This document shows positions 1 through 5,883 of a stretch of DNA of 7,134 bases, one piece after another. Location: positions 1-7,134 of the forward strand of contig JAHEEL010000027.1 of assembly GCA_024640745.1 (NCBI GenBank). Direction: 5' to 3'. This DNA is from Actinomycetes bacterium (GTDB lineage: Bacteria > Actinomycetota > Acidimicrobiia > Spongiisociales > UBA5794). The notes below the pieces were generated by a model that had not been told where the DNA came from, did no database searches, and was given only the letters and a program-made list of their open reading frames with translations. Each line of letters starts with the position of its first letter. Position 1 is the first letter of the stretch. Position numbers and translations under genes: made by a program.

Positions 1-63
1 CGCCCATGGTGGCGGCGGGTGCTCGATTTCATCACCGGGAGCGACGTCAGCCCGGATGAATGA
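1..63 (+). CDS. 3' end of an upstream gene, probably FtsB/DivIC-like septum formation protein (partial)
   Basis: Frame 1 is open from the window edge and ends at the TGA at 61-63. The visible C-terminal tail is RPWWRRVLDFITGSDVSPDE. It is rich in Trp and Arg, followed by a short acidic end, and by itself is too short to identify. The proposal rests on position: in many actinobacteria the gene directly before DUF501 encodes a small FtsB/DivIC-type septum formation initiator (one membrane helix plus coiled coil, part of the FtsQLB divisome complex), and such proteins can carry a loose basic tail. The stop lies inside the start of the next gene (8-nt overlap), so the two are almost certainly co-transcribed and translationally coupled. 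That this is the end of a real gene is fairly secure; the family is inference. Confidence 0.5.
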   Translation, partial: RPWWRRVLDFITGSDVSPDE

Positions 64-580
64 ACGCGGTGTCGTCGAGGCGCAGATCGGAAGGCCCCCT
101 CGCTCGAGCATCGACGTAGCCGCCCGTTGTCATCTCGGTCTCCCGGTCGTCACCATCGTGCCTCCAATTCTCGACGACGGCACACCGTTCCCTACCCTCT
201 TCTGGCTGACCTGCCCGCTTGCTGTGAAGCGTATTGGAAGAATCGAGGCGGCGGGCGGGGTGCGTGCTGCCGAGATCATGCTGGCTGAGGATGCCGCGCT
301 CCGCTCGGTGCACGAGCGGGCAATGGAACGGTATCGAGGAGACCGTGACGCACGCCTGCCGGAAGGGCACGCCGGTCCGCGGCCGCGAGGGGGCGTCGGC
401 GGTGCCGGGGCAGGGGTCAAGTGTCTCCATGCTCATTACGCAGACACGGCGGCCGGGAATGAGAACCCCATCGGGGCATGGGTGCGTGACCAAATCGAGC
501 CGTTGGACTGCACCCAGCCGTGCGTAGTCGAGATCGACGGGACATGGACTCACAATCCCGGTTGGAGCGAGCCGCGATGA
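56..580 (+). CDS. DUF501 family protein
   Basis: Complete 174-residue protein that I recognise as DUF501, an actinobacterial family of unknown function. The family pattern is visible in order: IGRPPR at residues 11-16, an Arg-Cys then GLP segment at 24-30, the hallmark DGTPFPTLFWLTCP at 41-54, EAAGGVR at 64-70, VKCLHAHYA at 121-129 and NPIG at 137-140. Cys25, Cys53, Cys123 and His125 lie in conserved-looking motifs and could bind metal, but that is speculation. No signal peptide or membrane helix is evident, so it is probably cytosolic. The ATG at 56 fits because family members usually begin about ten residues before IGRPPR, and there is no other ATG, GTG or TTG in frame back to the window edge. 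It overlaps the upstream gene by 8 nt. The common downstream partner, an exopolyphosphatase (Ppx/GppA), is absent; the gene is followed by a convergent junction. The 582-bp reading frame on the opposite strand is a shadow. Confidence 0.9.
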   Translation: MNERGVVEAQIGRPPRSSIDVAARCHLGLPVVTIVPPILDDGTPFPTLFWLTCPLAVKRIGRIEAAGGVRAAEIMLAEDAALRSVHERAMERYRGDRDARLPEGHAGPRPRGGVGGAGAGVKCLHAHYADTAAGNENPIGAWVRDQIEPLDCTQPCVVEIDGTWTHNPGWSEPR

Positions 581-643
581 CCGTTGGCCAGTGCGAGAAG
601 GGACTGCGCGGTTCTTCGTCTCCTCCACGGACGTGAGGGAGAC

Positions 644-667
644 GCGGACGAGCTGATGCTCGTCCGC
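644..667. terminator. Perfect 10-bp hairpin at convergent gene ends
   Basis: The arms GCGGACGAGC (644-653) and GCTCGTCCGC (658-667) pair perfectly around the 4-nt loop TGAT. It lies between the DUF501 stop (580, +) and the EF-G2 stop (727, -), where a two-way terminator is expected. There is no T-run on either side. That is common for actinobacterial hairpin terminators but leaves termination unproven. Confidence 0.6.
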
Positions 668-671
668 AGAG

Positions 672-707
672 GGGGCCTGCCTCCCTGCCCCTATTGTCGA
701 GGGAGGC
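672..707. repeat. Overlapping, mutually exclusive inverted repeats in the convergent junction
   Basis: GCCTCCCT (679-686) pairs with AGGGAGGC (700-707), 8 bp across a 13-nt loop. A competing 5-bp stem, GGGGC (672-676) with GCCCC (687-691), overlaps its left arm and loop, so only one can form at a time. Together with the 644-667 hairpin this fills the junction. The larger stem lies about 20 nt past the EF-G2 stop and is a candidate terminator for that transcript. No T-tract follows. Confidence 0.4.
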
Positions 708-726
708 GATGAATGGCGCTGCTCTC

Positions 727-2790
727 TCAGTCTTCTTCCATCGCAGCGATGACTTGGTCGGCCATATGCGACGGCATCTCCTGGTAGTGATCGTGCTCGG
801 TGGTGAAGCGTCCCCAGCCCTGCGTGATCGAGCGGAGGTCGATGGCGTAGCTCATGATCTCCGACGTGGGAACCAGGGCGGTGATCATCTGCATGCCACC
901 GGGCGCCGCCTCGGTGCCTTGCAGCTGCCCCCTGCGTGACGAGAGATCACCCATGACGTCGCCCTGGTAGTCGGCCGGCACCGTCACTTTCACCCGGGAG
1001 ATTGGCTCGAGCATCACCGGGCCGGCCTTCTCCATGGCGGCCTTGAATCCGAGGCGGCCGGCCATCTTGAAGCTCATCTCCGACGAGTCGACCGAGTGAT
1101 ACTTGCCGTCGTAGACGGCGACCTGGACATCGACCACCGGGAATCCACGGACGCCTGCCTCTGCCATCGTCTCGGCCACGCCCTTCTCGACGGCGGGGAT
1201 GAACTGGCGCGGGATCGACCCGCCCTTGATCTCGTCGACGAACTCGAAGCCTTCGCCGCGCGGGAGCGGCGACACACGGAGGAAACAGACACCGAACTGC
1301 CCGTGGCCGCCGGTCTGCTTCTTGTACTTCCCCTCGGCCTCGCTGGTGCGCGTGATCGTCTCGCGATAGGGCACCTTCGGCTTTTCGGTGTCGACGGCGA
1401 CGCCAAACTTCCGTTCGAGTCGTTCGAGCGTGATGGTGAGGTGCGTCTCGCCCATGCCCCAGAGGAGGGTCTGCTTGGTCTCGCTGTTGCGTGCGAGGTG
1501 GAGTGCGGGATCCTCCGCCAAGATCCGCCGGAGGGCGTTTGCGAGCTTGTCCTCGTCGGCTTGCGTTCGGGCGGTCACCGCCGTAGCGAGTACCGGATCC
1601 GGCTGGTCGACGGGGGGAAGGGAGACCGGCTTGCCCTTCGGCGCCAACGTGTCCCCGGTCGCGGTATCGGTGAGCTTGGCAACGGCGATGATGTCTCCGG
1701 CCGGGGCGGAACCGACGATCTCGGTCTCCTTCCCGATCATGGTCGCAATCTTCGCCAGTCGCTCGTCTGATCCGGAGCGCGTGTTCGACAACGCCATGTC
1801 GGGCTTCAATGTGCCCGAGCGAATACGCATCAGTGAGATCTGGCCAACGTAGGGGTCGGCGATCGTCTTGAACACGAACGCCAGTGGATCGCCGGAAGCA
1901 TCAGATTCGACCTCGACCGTCTGATCGCCGGCCGTGACCGTCATCGGTGGGCGATCCGCCGGGGACGGGCCGAGTTCAACGATGAAATCGGCCAATCGAT
2001 CGACCGCGATCGGGCCGGTCGCGGAACCGCATACCACGGGAAACACCGTTGCCTCTGCGATGCCCTTCGCCATCGTGTTCTCGAGTTCTTCGACCGAGGG
2101 AATGTCGCCTTCGAGATAGCGCTCGAGCATGTTGTCGTCCGCCACCACGATGCCTTCCACGAGGTTGTCGTGGACTTCGTGCTCGCGATCCGACATCTCG
2201 TCGGGAATCTCGGATTCTTCGGCGTGCCCGGAGTCGTATACGTAGGCTCTGTCGCGAAAGAGGTCGGCGATGCCGTGAAAGCTCGACTGCTCACCGATCG
2301 GCAACTCGATCGGCGCGATCCCGGCGCCGAAGCGGTCTCGGAGCTGGGCGAGGGTGCGGTCGAACGAGGCGCGCTCCTTGTCGAGTTTGTTGATGAAGAT
2401 CATGCGCGGCACACCGACATCCTCGGCGACCGCCCAGGCGTACTCGGTCTGCACTTCGACGCCCTCGACGGCGGATACCACGAAGACAACGAGGTCGGCG
2501 ACGCGCATGGCGGCGTGGACGTCACCGACGAAGTCTGCATAGCCGGGGGTGTCGATCAGATTGATCTTGAAGCCCTTCCACTCGAAGGGCGCGAGCGCAA
2601 GCGACAGCGACATGCCCCGGGCGTGCTCCTCCGGGTCGAAATCGGTGACAGTTGTGCCGTCTTCCACCGTCCCGAGGCGCTGAACGGTGCCGGCTCGATA
2701 GAGGAGAGCCTCGGCGAGCGTGGTCTTGCCGGCACCGGCGTGTCCGACGAGCGCGACGTTGCGGATTTTTTCGGGTGGGAACACCTTCAC
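727..2790 (-). CDS. Elongation factor G-like protein, EF-G2 class GTPase
   Basis: Full-length 687-residue translational GTPase with EF-G domain order: G domain about 1-275, domain II about 300-390, domain III about 395-470, domain IV about 471-595, domain V about 596-675. G motifs: P-loop GHAGAGKTT (16-24), switch I ARGMSLSLA (57-65), G3 DTPGYADF (80-87), G4 NKLD (134-137), G5 CGSA (254-257). Two positions depart from canonical EF-G. The DTPGH catalytic His is Tyr84, and the Mg-coordinating Thr of RGIT is Ser61. The Tyr is typical of the EF-G-2 group (Thermus EF-G-2, mycobacterial FusA2), which is not the housekeeping translocase; mycobacterial EFG2 binds guanine nucleotides but was reported to lack ribosome-dependent GTPase activity. 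The start is GTG at 2790 with GGAGG 8 nt upstream. It is transcribed alone, divergent from a tRNA gene. The canonical fusA should be elsewhere. The class is secure; the cellular role is unknown. Confidence 0.93.
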   Translation of the reverse strand: MKVFPPEKIRNVALVGHAGAGKTTLAEALLYRAGTVQRLGTVEDGTTVTDFDPEEHARGMSLSLALAPFEWKGFKINLIDTPGYADFVGDVHAAMRVADLVVFVVSAVEGVEVQTEYAWAVAEDVGVPRMIFINKLDKERASFDRTLAQLRDRFGAGIAPIELPIGEQSSFHGIADLFRDRAYVYDSGHAEESEIPDEMSDREHEVHDNLVEGIVVADDNMLERYLEGDIPSVEELENTMAKGIAEATVFPVVCGSATGPIAVDRLADFIVELGPSPADRPPMTVTAGDQTVEVESDASGDPLAFVFKTIADPYVGQISLMRIRSGTLKPDMALSNTRSGSDERLAKIATMIGKETEIVGSAPAGDIIAVAKLTDTATGDTLAPKGKPVSLPPVDQPDPVLATAVTARTQADEDKLANALRRILAEDPALHLARNSETKQTLLWGMGETHLTITLERLERKFGVAVDTEKPKVPYRETITRTSEAEGKYKKQTGGHGQFGVCFLRVSPLPRGEGFEFVDEIKGGSIPRQFIPAVEKGVAETMAEAGVRGFPVVDVQVAVYDGKYHSVDSSEMSFKMAGRLGFKAAMEKAGPVMLEPISRVKVTVPADYQGDVMGDLSSRRGQLQGTEAAPGGMQMITALVPTSEIMSYAIDLRSITQGWGRFTTEHDHYQEMPSHMADQVIAAMEED

Positions 2791-2798
2791 TGCGTGAG

Positions 2799-2803
2799 CC
2801 TCC
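2799..2803 (-). promoter_or_regulatory. Shine-Dalgarno site of the EF-G2 gene
   Basis: On the minus strand GGAGG sits 8 nt before the GTG start at 2790. This is an optimal match and spacing, and it fixes the non-ATG start of the EF-G-like protein. Confidence 0.8.
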
Positions 2804-2824
2804 GTGTTGTCGATCAGCGGTCAG

Positions 2825-2830
2825 ATGCTA
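2825..2830 (-). promoter_or_regulatory. Possible -10 element for the EF-G2 gene
   Basis: The minus strand reads TAGCAT here, matching the loose actinobacterial -10 pattern TAnnnT. It would start transcription about 25-30 nt before the GTG codon. No good -35 hexamer lies 16-18 nt upstream, so this is a weak prediction. The 99-bp divergent region 2791-2889 must hold promoters for both EF-G2 and the tRNA. Confidence 0.25.
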
Positions 2831-2852
2831 CTCAGACTTCGGGACCATGCAT

Positions 2853-2881
2853 CTGGCTCGGAGACGGCATGCCGCTACGAT
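2853..2881 (+). promoter_or_regulatory. Candidate promoter of tRNA-Leu
   Basis: A -10 element TACGAT (2876-2881) ends 8 nt before the mature tRNA 5' end. A poor -35 candidate CTGGCT (2853-2858) is 17 nt upstream of it. The -10 position fits a tRNA transcript with a very short 5' leader. The -35 matches the consensus at only half its positions. Confidence 0.4.
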
Positions 2882-2889
2882 CGCGGCTG

Positions 2890-2974
2890 GCCCGGGTGGC
2901 GAAACAGGTAGACGCGGCGGTCTTAAACACCGCTGTCCCGCAGGGGCGTGGGGGTTCGAGTCCCTCCCCGGGCA
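2890..2974 (+). tRNA. tRNA-Leu (anticodon UAA)
   Basis: An 85-nt cloverleaf can be drawn by hand. The acceptor arms GCCCGGG (2890-2896) and CCCGGGC (2967-2973) pair fully, with discriminator A2974. The anticodon stem GCGGT/ACCGC (2917-2921 and 2929-2933) encloses loop CTTAAAC, giving anticodon TAA at 2924-2926. A long variable arm with a CCC/GGG stem marks it as a class II tRNA (Leu rather than Phe or Ile), and the T loop TTCGAGT (2955-2961) is standard. CCA is not encoded (CGC follows) and must be added after transcription. It reads UUA and probably UUG. This is the same isoacceptor as bldA of Streptomyces, where UUA is a rare, regulatory codon. Only 4 nt separate its end from the stop of the convergent small membrane-protein gene. 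Confidence 0.95.
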
Positions 2975-2978
2975 CGCA

Positions 2979-3329
2979 TCATGCGCTTGGTGGTGCCAGA
3001 CCGAACACCGCCTCTTTCTGGCGAGCGAACGAGTCGCCGTCGATCCTGCCGGCGGCGTGGTCGTCGGCGAGGGCGACCAGGCGCCGGATCGCCGTGCCGG
3101 AGGCGTCGTCATCGCCGCCGTCACCTTGCGGGGGGCGCGGCGGGCGCAGGCCGTAGTACAGCAGCAGGCCCACATACGGGACCAGCACGACGATTACCGT
3201 CCACAGGGCCTTTGCGGCGACCGATAGGTCGCGGCGACGGACGAGGATGTGGAACACCGCAAGGATCCAGAGCACGATGAGCGGGGCAAGGACGAGCACG
3301 AGCGGAAGAAGGTCGACGGTGGCACTCAT
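2979..3329 (-). CDS. Small PLDc_N-like membrane protein with divergent SHOCT-like tail (second gene of pair)
   Basis: 116-residue protein starting at the ATG at 3329-3327. That ATG overlaps the TGA of the preceding gene (ATGA), so translation is probably coupled; no clear Shine-Dalgarno sequence is visible. Residues 6-30 and 40-62 are two hydrophobic helices joined by a basic RRR turn (31-33). The core LSVAAKALW (35-43) followed by PYVGLLLYY (51-59) matches the PLDc_N (phospholipase D/cardiolipin synthase N-terminal) two-helix module, but no catalytic HKD domain follows. After an acidic Gly/Asp linker (68-77), residues 80-110 resemble a degenerate SHOCT segment: LVALADDHAAGRIDGDSF then KEAVFG. 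It is a paralogue of the upstream gene. The reading frame stays open to 3668, but that extension is the out-of-frame shadow of the upstream gene and I rejected it. Function unknown; probably an inner-membrane accessory protein. Confidence 0.85.
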   Translation of the reverse strand: MSATVDLLPLVLVLAPLIVLWILAVFHILVRRRDLSVAAKALWTVIVVLVPYVGLLLYYGLRPPRPPQGDGGDDDASGTAIRRLVALADDHAAGRIDGDSFARQKEAVFGLAPPSA

Positions 3330-3724
3330 CCAGGAGACTCGCCGAGCAACTTGTCCTTCTCGCGCTGGAACTCCTCGTCGGTGAGGATGCCGCGGTCGCG
3401 GAGATCGGCAAGGCGTTCGAGTTGATCGACGGCATCGATCGCTGTGGGTTGCGTCGCCGCAGGAGCGGGCGCCGGGGTGACCGGCCGCCGTCTTGGGGCC
3501 GGGGGCGGCGGAGTCGGCGCAGCAGCGTTCGCATCCCCGGATCCTCGGACGATGAAGTAGACCAGCATGCCGACGAGCGGGAGCAGCACGATCGCGATCG
3601 CCCAGAGGGCCTTCGCCGCTCCGGAGAGATTCTCGTTCCCAAACAGGTCGACCAGAGCGAAGACCCACAGCATGAGGAGCGGGATGAAGATGAGCAGGAT
3701 GAAGAACAGTTCCCAGAAGGTCAC
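3326..3724 (-). CDS. Small PLDc_N-like membrane protein with C-terminal SHOCT domain (first gene of pair)
   Basis: 132-residue protein from a GTG start at 3724, supported by AAGGAG 5 nt upstream. Helices are at about 4-28 and 38-59. The PLDc_N core LSGAAKALW (33-41) followed by LPLVGMLVYFIVR (48-60) is clear. A Pro/Ala-rich, basic linker runs from 65 to 93. A textbook SHOCT segment ends the protein, with LERLADLRDRGILTDEEF at 102-119 and REKDKLLG at 121-128. SHOCT is a short oligomerisation-type C-terminal domain found on many small bacterial membrane proteins. PLDc_N normally anchors cardiolipin synthases, but no phospholipase domain is present here, so enzymatic activity is not expected. 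It heads a two-gene operon with its paralogue and is divergent from the GGDEF-EAL gene. The domain calls are good; the role is unknown. Confidence 0.88.
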   Translation of the reverse strand: MTFWELFFILLIFIPLLMLWVFALVDLFGNENLSGAAKALWAIAIVLLPLVGMLVYFIVRGSGDANAAAPTPPPPAPRRRPVTPAPAPAATQPTAIDAVDQLERLADLRDRGILTDEEFQREKDKLLGESPG

Positions 3725-3729
3725 GGCGA

Positions 3730-3735
3730 CTCCTT
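3730..3735 (-). promoter_or_regulatory. Shine-Dalgarno site of the first PLDc_N/SHOCT gene
   Basis: The minus strand reads AAGGAG, then a 5-nt spacer, then the GTG start at 3724. This site supports the GTG start; there is no in-frame ATG nearby. Confidence 0.7.
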
Positions 3736-3808
3736 GTCCGGTTGGGAGATATCGTATACCTGACTGTTCAACCCGCGCCGATTCCTGCCGATAGGTACTG
3801 CAACGGAC

Positions 3809-3813
3809 AGGAG
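3809..3813 (+). promoter_or_regulatory. Shine-Dalgarno site of the GGDEF-EAL gene
   Basis: AGGAG ends only 3 nt before the ATG at 3817. The spacing is shorter than usual, but this is the only good ribosome binding site near the hydrophobic N-terminus. It favours ATG 3817 over the in-frame TTG at 3742, which has none. Confidence 0.55.
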
Positions 3814-3816
3814 ATC

Positions 3817-5883
3817 ATGGGTCTACGCGGGATTCGGGCGCGAGTGCGCGGGGAATCGGAATCGAACGACAGACCGAACGCACGCCTGCCGGAGCGGCCG
3901 ATCGGTCGCTACGTGCTTGCGCTCGTTCTGATCGCGCTGCTCGCCGTCCTTTCGACGTTCACGACCTATCAAGCGCTGAGCTCCCAGGAGAAGGATGCGA
4001 CCGTCCTCGAGTACGGTCTCCGCCAGGGCTATCTGGCGAGCCGCGTCGCCGACCTCTCCGGTCAAGTCGTTGACGGCGTGTCCGAACCGATTCGCGAGGA
4101 GATGACGGCCGCCCTCGACGAGATCGTGCGGGTCCACGAGTCGTTCGTGAACGGGGATCCCGATCTCGACCTCCCGCCGATGGAAGAGGCGGCGATCGTT
4201 GCCTTGCTGGACGAAGCTGCGGTCGCTCGCGACGAGCTGATCGCAACCGCGGATCAAGCGCTCACGGCGGTCGAAGACCAGGGTCGTGCGCCGGCATCCG
4301 ACGTCGAAGCCGTGGAAGAGGCCGCTGCTGCGTACGGCCTGGCCATGCAGCGCGTCGTGTCCGCCTTCCTGCGAACATCGAGCGAGGATGTGCTCGCCCT
4401 GGAGCAGACCGAGTACTTCCTCCTCGCCGCCACGCTGGTGCTCCTCGTGCTCGAAGGCCTCTTCCTATTCCGTCCTGCGGTGCGCAACCTACGCCAATCC
4501 TGGACGGAGAACACCGAAGCGCACAAGTTCGAGCGAGAGCTCGACCAACAGCGGCTGAGCTACCTCGCCCGCTACGACGCCCTGACCGGCTTGATCAACC
4601 GAACGCTGTTCTCCGACCGTCTCGAGAGCGCCGTGGCGAGAGCGCGCCGGGACGGATCGGTCGTTGCCCTCATGTTCCTCGACCTCGACGGCTTCAAGGA
4701 CGTCAATGATCGACTCGGCCATGCCGTCGGGGATGCGCTGCTACGTCAGGTTGCCGAACGGATCGTCGCGTGCGTGCGCGAGTCGGACACGGTCGCGCGC
4801 TTGGGCGGCGACGAGTTCACCGTGATTCTCGAAGGTGGCCAACGGGTGGAGGACGCTGGGCGGGTAGCAACGAAGATCCTCCGGTCGGTTGCGGATCCCT
4901 ATCGGGTCGGCGGCGAGGACATCGTGATCACCACCTCGATGGGCATCGCGGCCTTCCCGCTCGACGGTGAGACGGCCGAGGACCTGCTGAAGGGCGCCGA
5001 CATCGCGATGTACAGCGCGAAAGATGCAGGTCGCAACACGTACGAGTTCTATACGACAGAGCTCCGCGAACGCACGAGCCAACGCCACTCGCTGCTCGAC
5101 GGCCTGCGCAAGGCGATCGACATCGACGAGGGTCTGTATCTCGAGTACCAGCCCAAAGTCGACACCGCACATCGCACGGTCCTTGGCGTCGAAGCGCTCG
5201 TGCGGTGGGACCACGACGAGTACGGCCGGATCGAACCGGGGGAGTTCATTGGATTGGCCGAAGAGACGGACCTGATCGTTCCCCTTGGGCAGTGGGTGCT
5301 GGACACCGCGTGTGTGCAGATGCGCACGTGGCTCGACGGTGGGCTCCCGCCTATGCGAATGTCGGTGAACTTGTCATCCAGACAGTTCCGTGCGGGCAAC
5401 CTCGTCGAAACGGTCGTGGCTTCCCTGGCGGCGGCGCGACTCAATCCTCGATTCCTCGACGTCGAACTCACCGAGGGGACCCTGCTCAGCGACCTCGAGG
5501 AGACGCGTCGGGCGCTGGAGCGCCTTCGCGAGATCGGGGTGTCGGTCAGCATCGACGACTTCGGGACCGGATACTCGTCGCTCGGCTATCTGACGAAGCT
5601 GCCGATCGACACGCTGAAGATCGACCGCTCGTTCATTGCAGACGGTCTCACCAACCGCGACGGTATCGCGGTGTCCTCCGCCATCATCGGCCTTGCGCGC
5701 AACCTTCGCCTCGATGTGATTGCGGAAGGTGTCGACGATCCGGAGCAGCTCAAGTTCCTCGCGGAGCTGGGATGCACCCGCGTCCAGGGTTTCTTGGTGT
5801 CTCGGCCGATCCCGGGCAGTGAGATTCCGAAGTTCATCGTCCGCTACGCGGAGAGCGAAGAGCCGGCGTCATCCAGGGCGTAG
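3817..5883 (+). CDS. Membrane-bound GGDEF-EAL protein (dual diguanylate cyclase / c-di-GMP phosphodiesterase) with PilJ/NarX-like sensor
   Basis: 688 residues. TM1 about 31-53, extracytoplasmic helical region 54-198, TM2 about 199-219, linker 220-250, GGDEF domain about 251-417, EAL domain about 430-678. The GGDEF domain would make c-di-GMP from two GTP: DALTG at 254-258, catalytic GGDEF at 330-334, and an inhibitory-site RESD (321-324) exactly five residues before it. The EAL domain would hydrolyse c-di-GMP to pGpG: EAL 459-461, Asn518, Glu550, DDFGTG 580-585, Lys601, Glu637 and Gln657 are all present. Neither domain looks degenerate, so net output must depend on signal or localisation. In the sensor, RQGYLASRVADL (69-80) resembles the PilJ/NarX P-box pattern RQRMLSQRIAKL, and TM2 ends in LFLFRPAV, typical of that family. 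The Arg used for nitrate binding in NarX aligns with Gly71, so the ligand may differ. The ABC-F gene follows after 26 nt. Confidence 0.93.
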   Translation: MGLRGIRARVRGESESNDRPNARLPERPIGRYVLALVLIALLAVLSTFTTYQALSSQEKDATVLEYGLRQGYLASRVADLSGQVVDGVSEPIREEMTAALDEIVRVHESFVNGDPDLDLPPMEEAAIVALLDEAAVARDELIATADQALTAVEDQGRAPASDVEAVEEAAAAYGLAMQRVVSAFLRTSSEDVLALEQTEYFLLAATLVLLVLEGLFLFRPAVRNLRQSWTENTEAHKFERELDQQRLSYLARYDALTGLINRTLFSDRLESAVARARRDGSVVALMFLDLDGFKDVNDRLGHAVGDALLRQVAERIVACVRESDTVARLGGDEFTVILEGGQRVEDAGRVATKILRSVADPYRVGGEDIVITTSMGIAAFPLDGETAEDLLKGADIAMYSAKDAGRNTYEFYTTELRERTSQRHSLLDGLRKAIDIDEGLYLEYQPKVDTAHRTVLGVEALVRWDHDEYGRIEPGEFIGLAEETDLIVPLGQWVLDTACVQMRTWLDGGLPPMRMSVNLSSRQFRAGNLVETVVASLAAARLNPRFLDVELTEGTLLSDLEETRRALERLREIGVSVSIDDFGTGYSSLGYLTKLPIDTLKIDRSFIADGLTNRDGIAVSSAIIGLARNLRLDVIAEGVDDPEQLKFLAELGCTRVQGFLVSRPIPGSEIPKFIVRYAESEEPASSRA

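Larger units (their letters stand above)
3725..3816. promoter_or_regulatory. Divergent control region between the PLDc_N/SHOCT operon and the GGDEF-EAL gene
   Basis: These 92 bp must carry promoters for both directions. The AT-richest part is 3748-3760 and contains the 6-bp palindromes GATATC and GTATAC. The plus strand offers TATACC (3755-3760) and the minus strand offers TACGAT or TATCTC as -10 candidates. TTGAAC on the minus strand (3766-3771) could be a -35 element, but its spacing to any of these is too short. No operator or riboswitch is recognisable. The region is real as a promoter-bearing spacer; the individual boxes are not secure. Confidence 0.4.

Noticed and set aside
47..628. 193-codon minus-strand reading frame opposite DUF501
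   Set aside because: The protein has no recognisable motif, while the plus strand of the same DNA encodes a clear DUF501 protein. It is a high-GC shadow.
577..636. 19-codon frame starting in the DUF501 stop (ATGA)
   Set aside because: The overlap looks like translational coupling, but the peptide is very short, Ser/Pro/Arg-rich and unlike any family I know. I do not call it a gene; it may be a remnant.
1096..1770. 224-codon plus-strand frame within the EF-G2 gene
   Set aside because: It is an antisense shadow of domains II to IV of the EF-G-like protein, with no independent start signal or domain.
2170..3156. 328-codon plus-strand frame running across the EF-G2 5' part, the intergenic region and the tRNA
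   Set aside because: It is antisense to a well-conserved GTPase domain, passes through a tRNA gene and shows no domain. Open frames of this length are common opposite GC-rich genes.
3330..3668. N-terminal extension of the second PLDc_N/SHOCT gene up to an upstream ATG (229 aa)
   Set aside because: The extra residues are a low-complexity Arg/Pro-rich out-of-frame reading of the first PLDc_N gene. The ATGA-coupled start at 3329 begins right before TM1.
3742..3816. Upstream TTG start for the GGDEF-EAL gene (713 aa)
   Set aside because: There is no Shine-Dalgarno sequence before the TTG, and the extra 25 residues lie across the AT-rich putative promoter region. ATG 3817 has AGGAG upstream.
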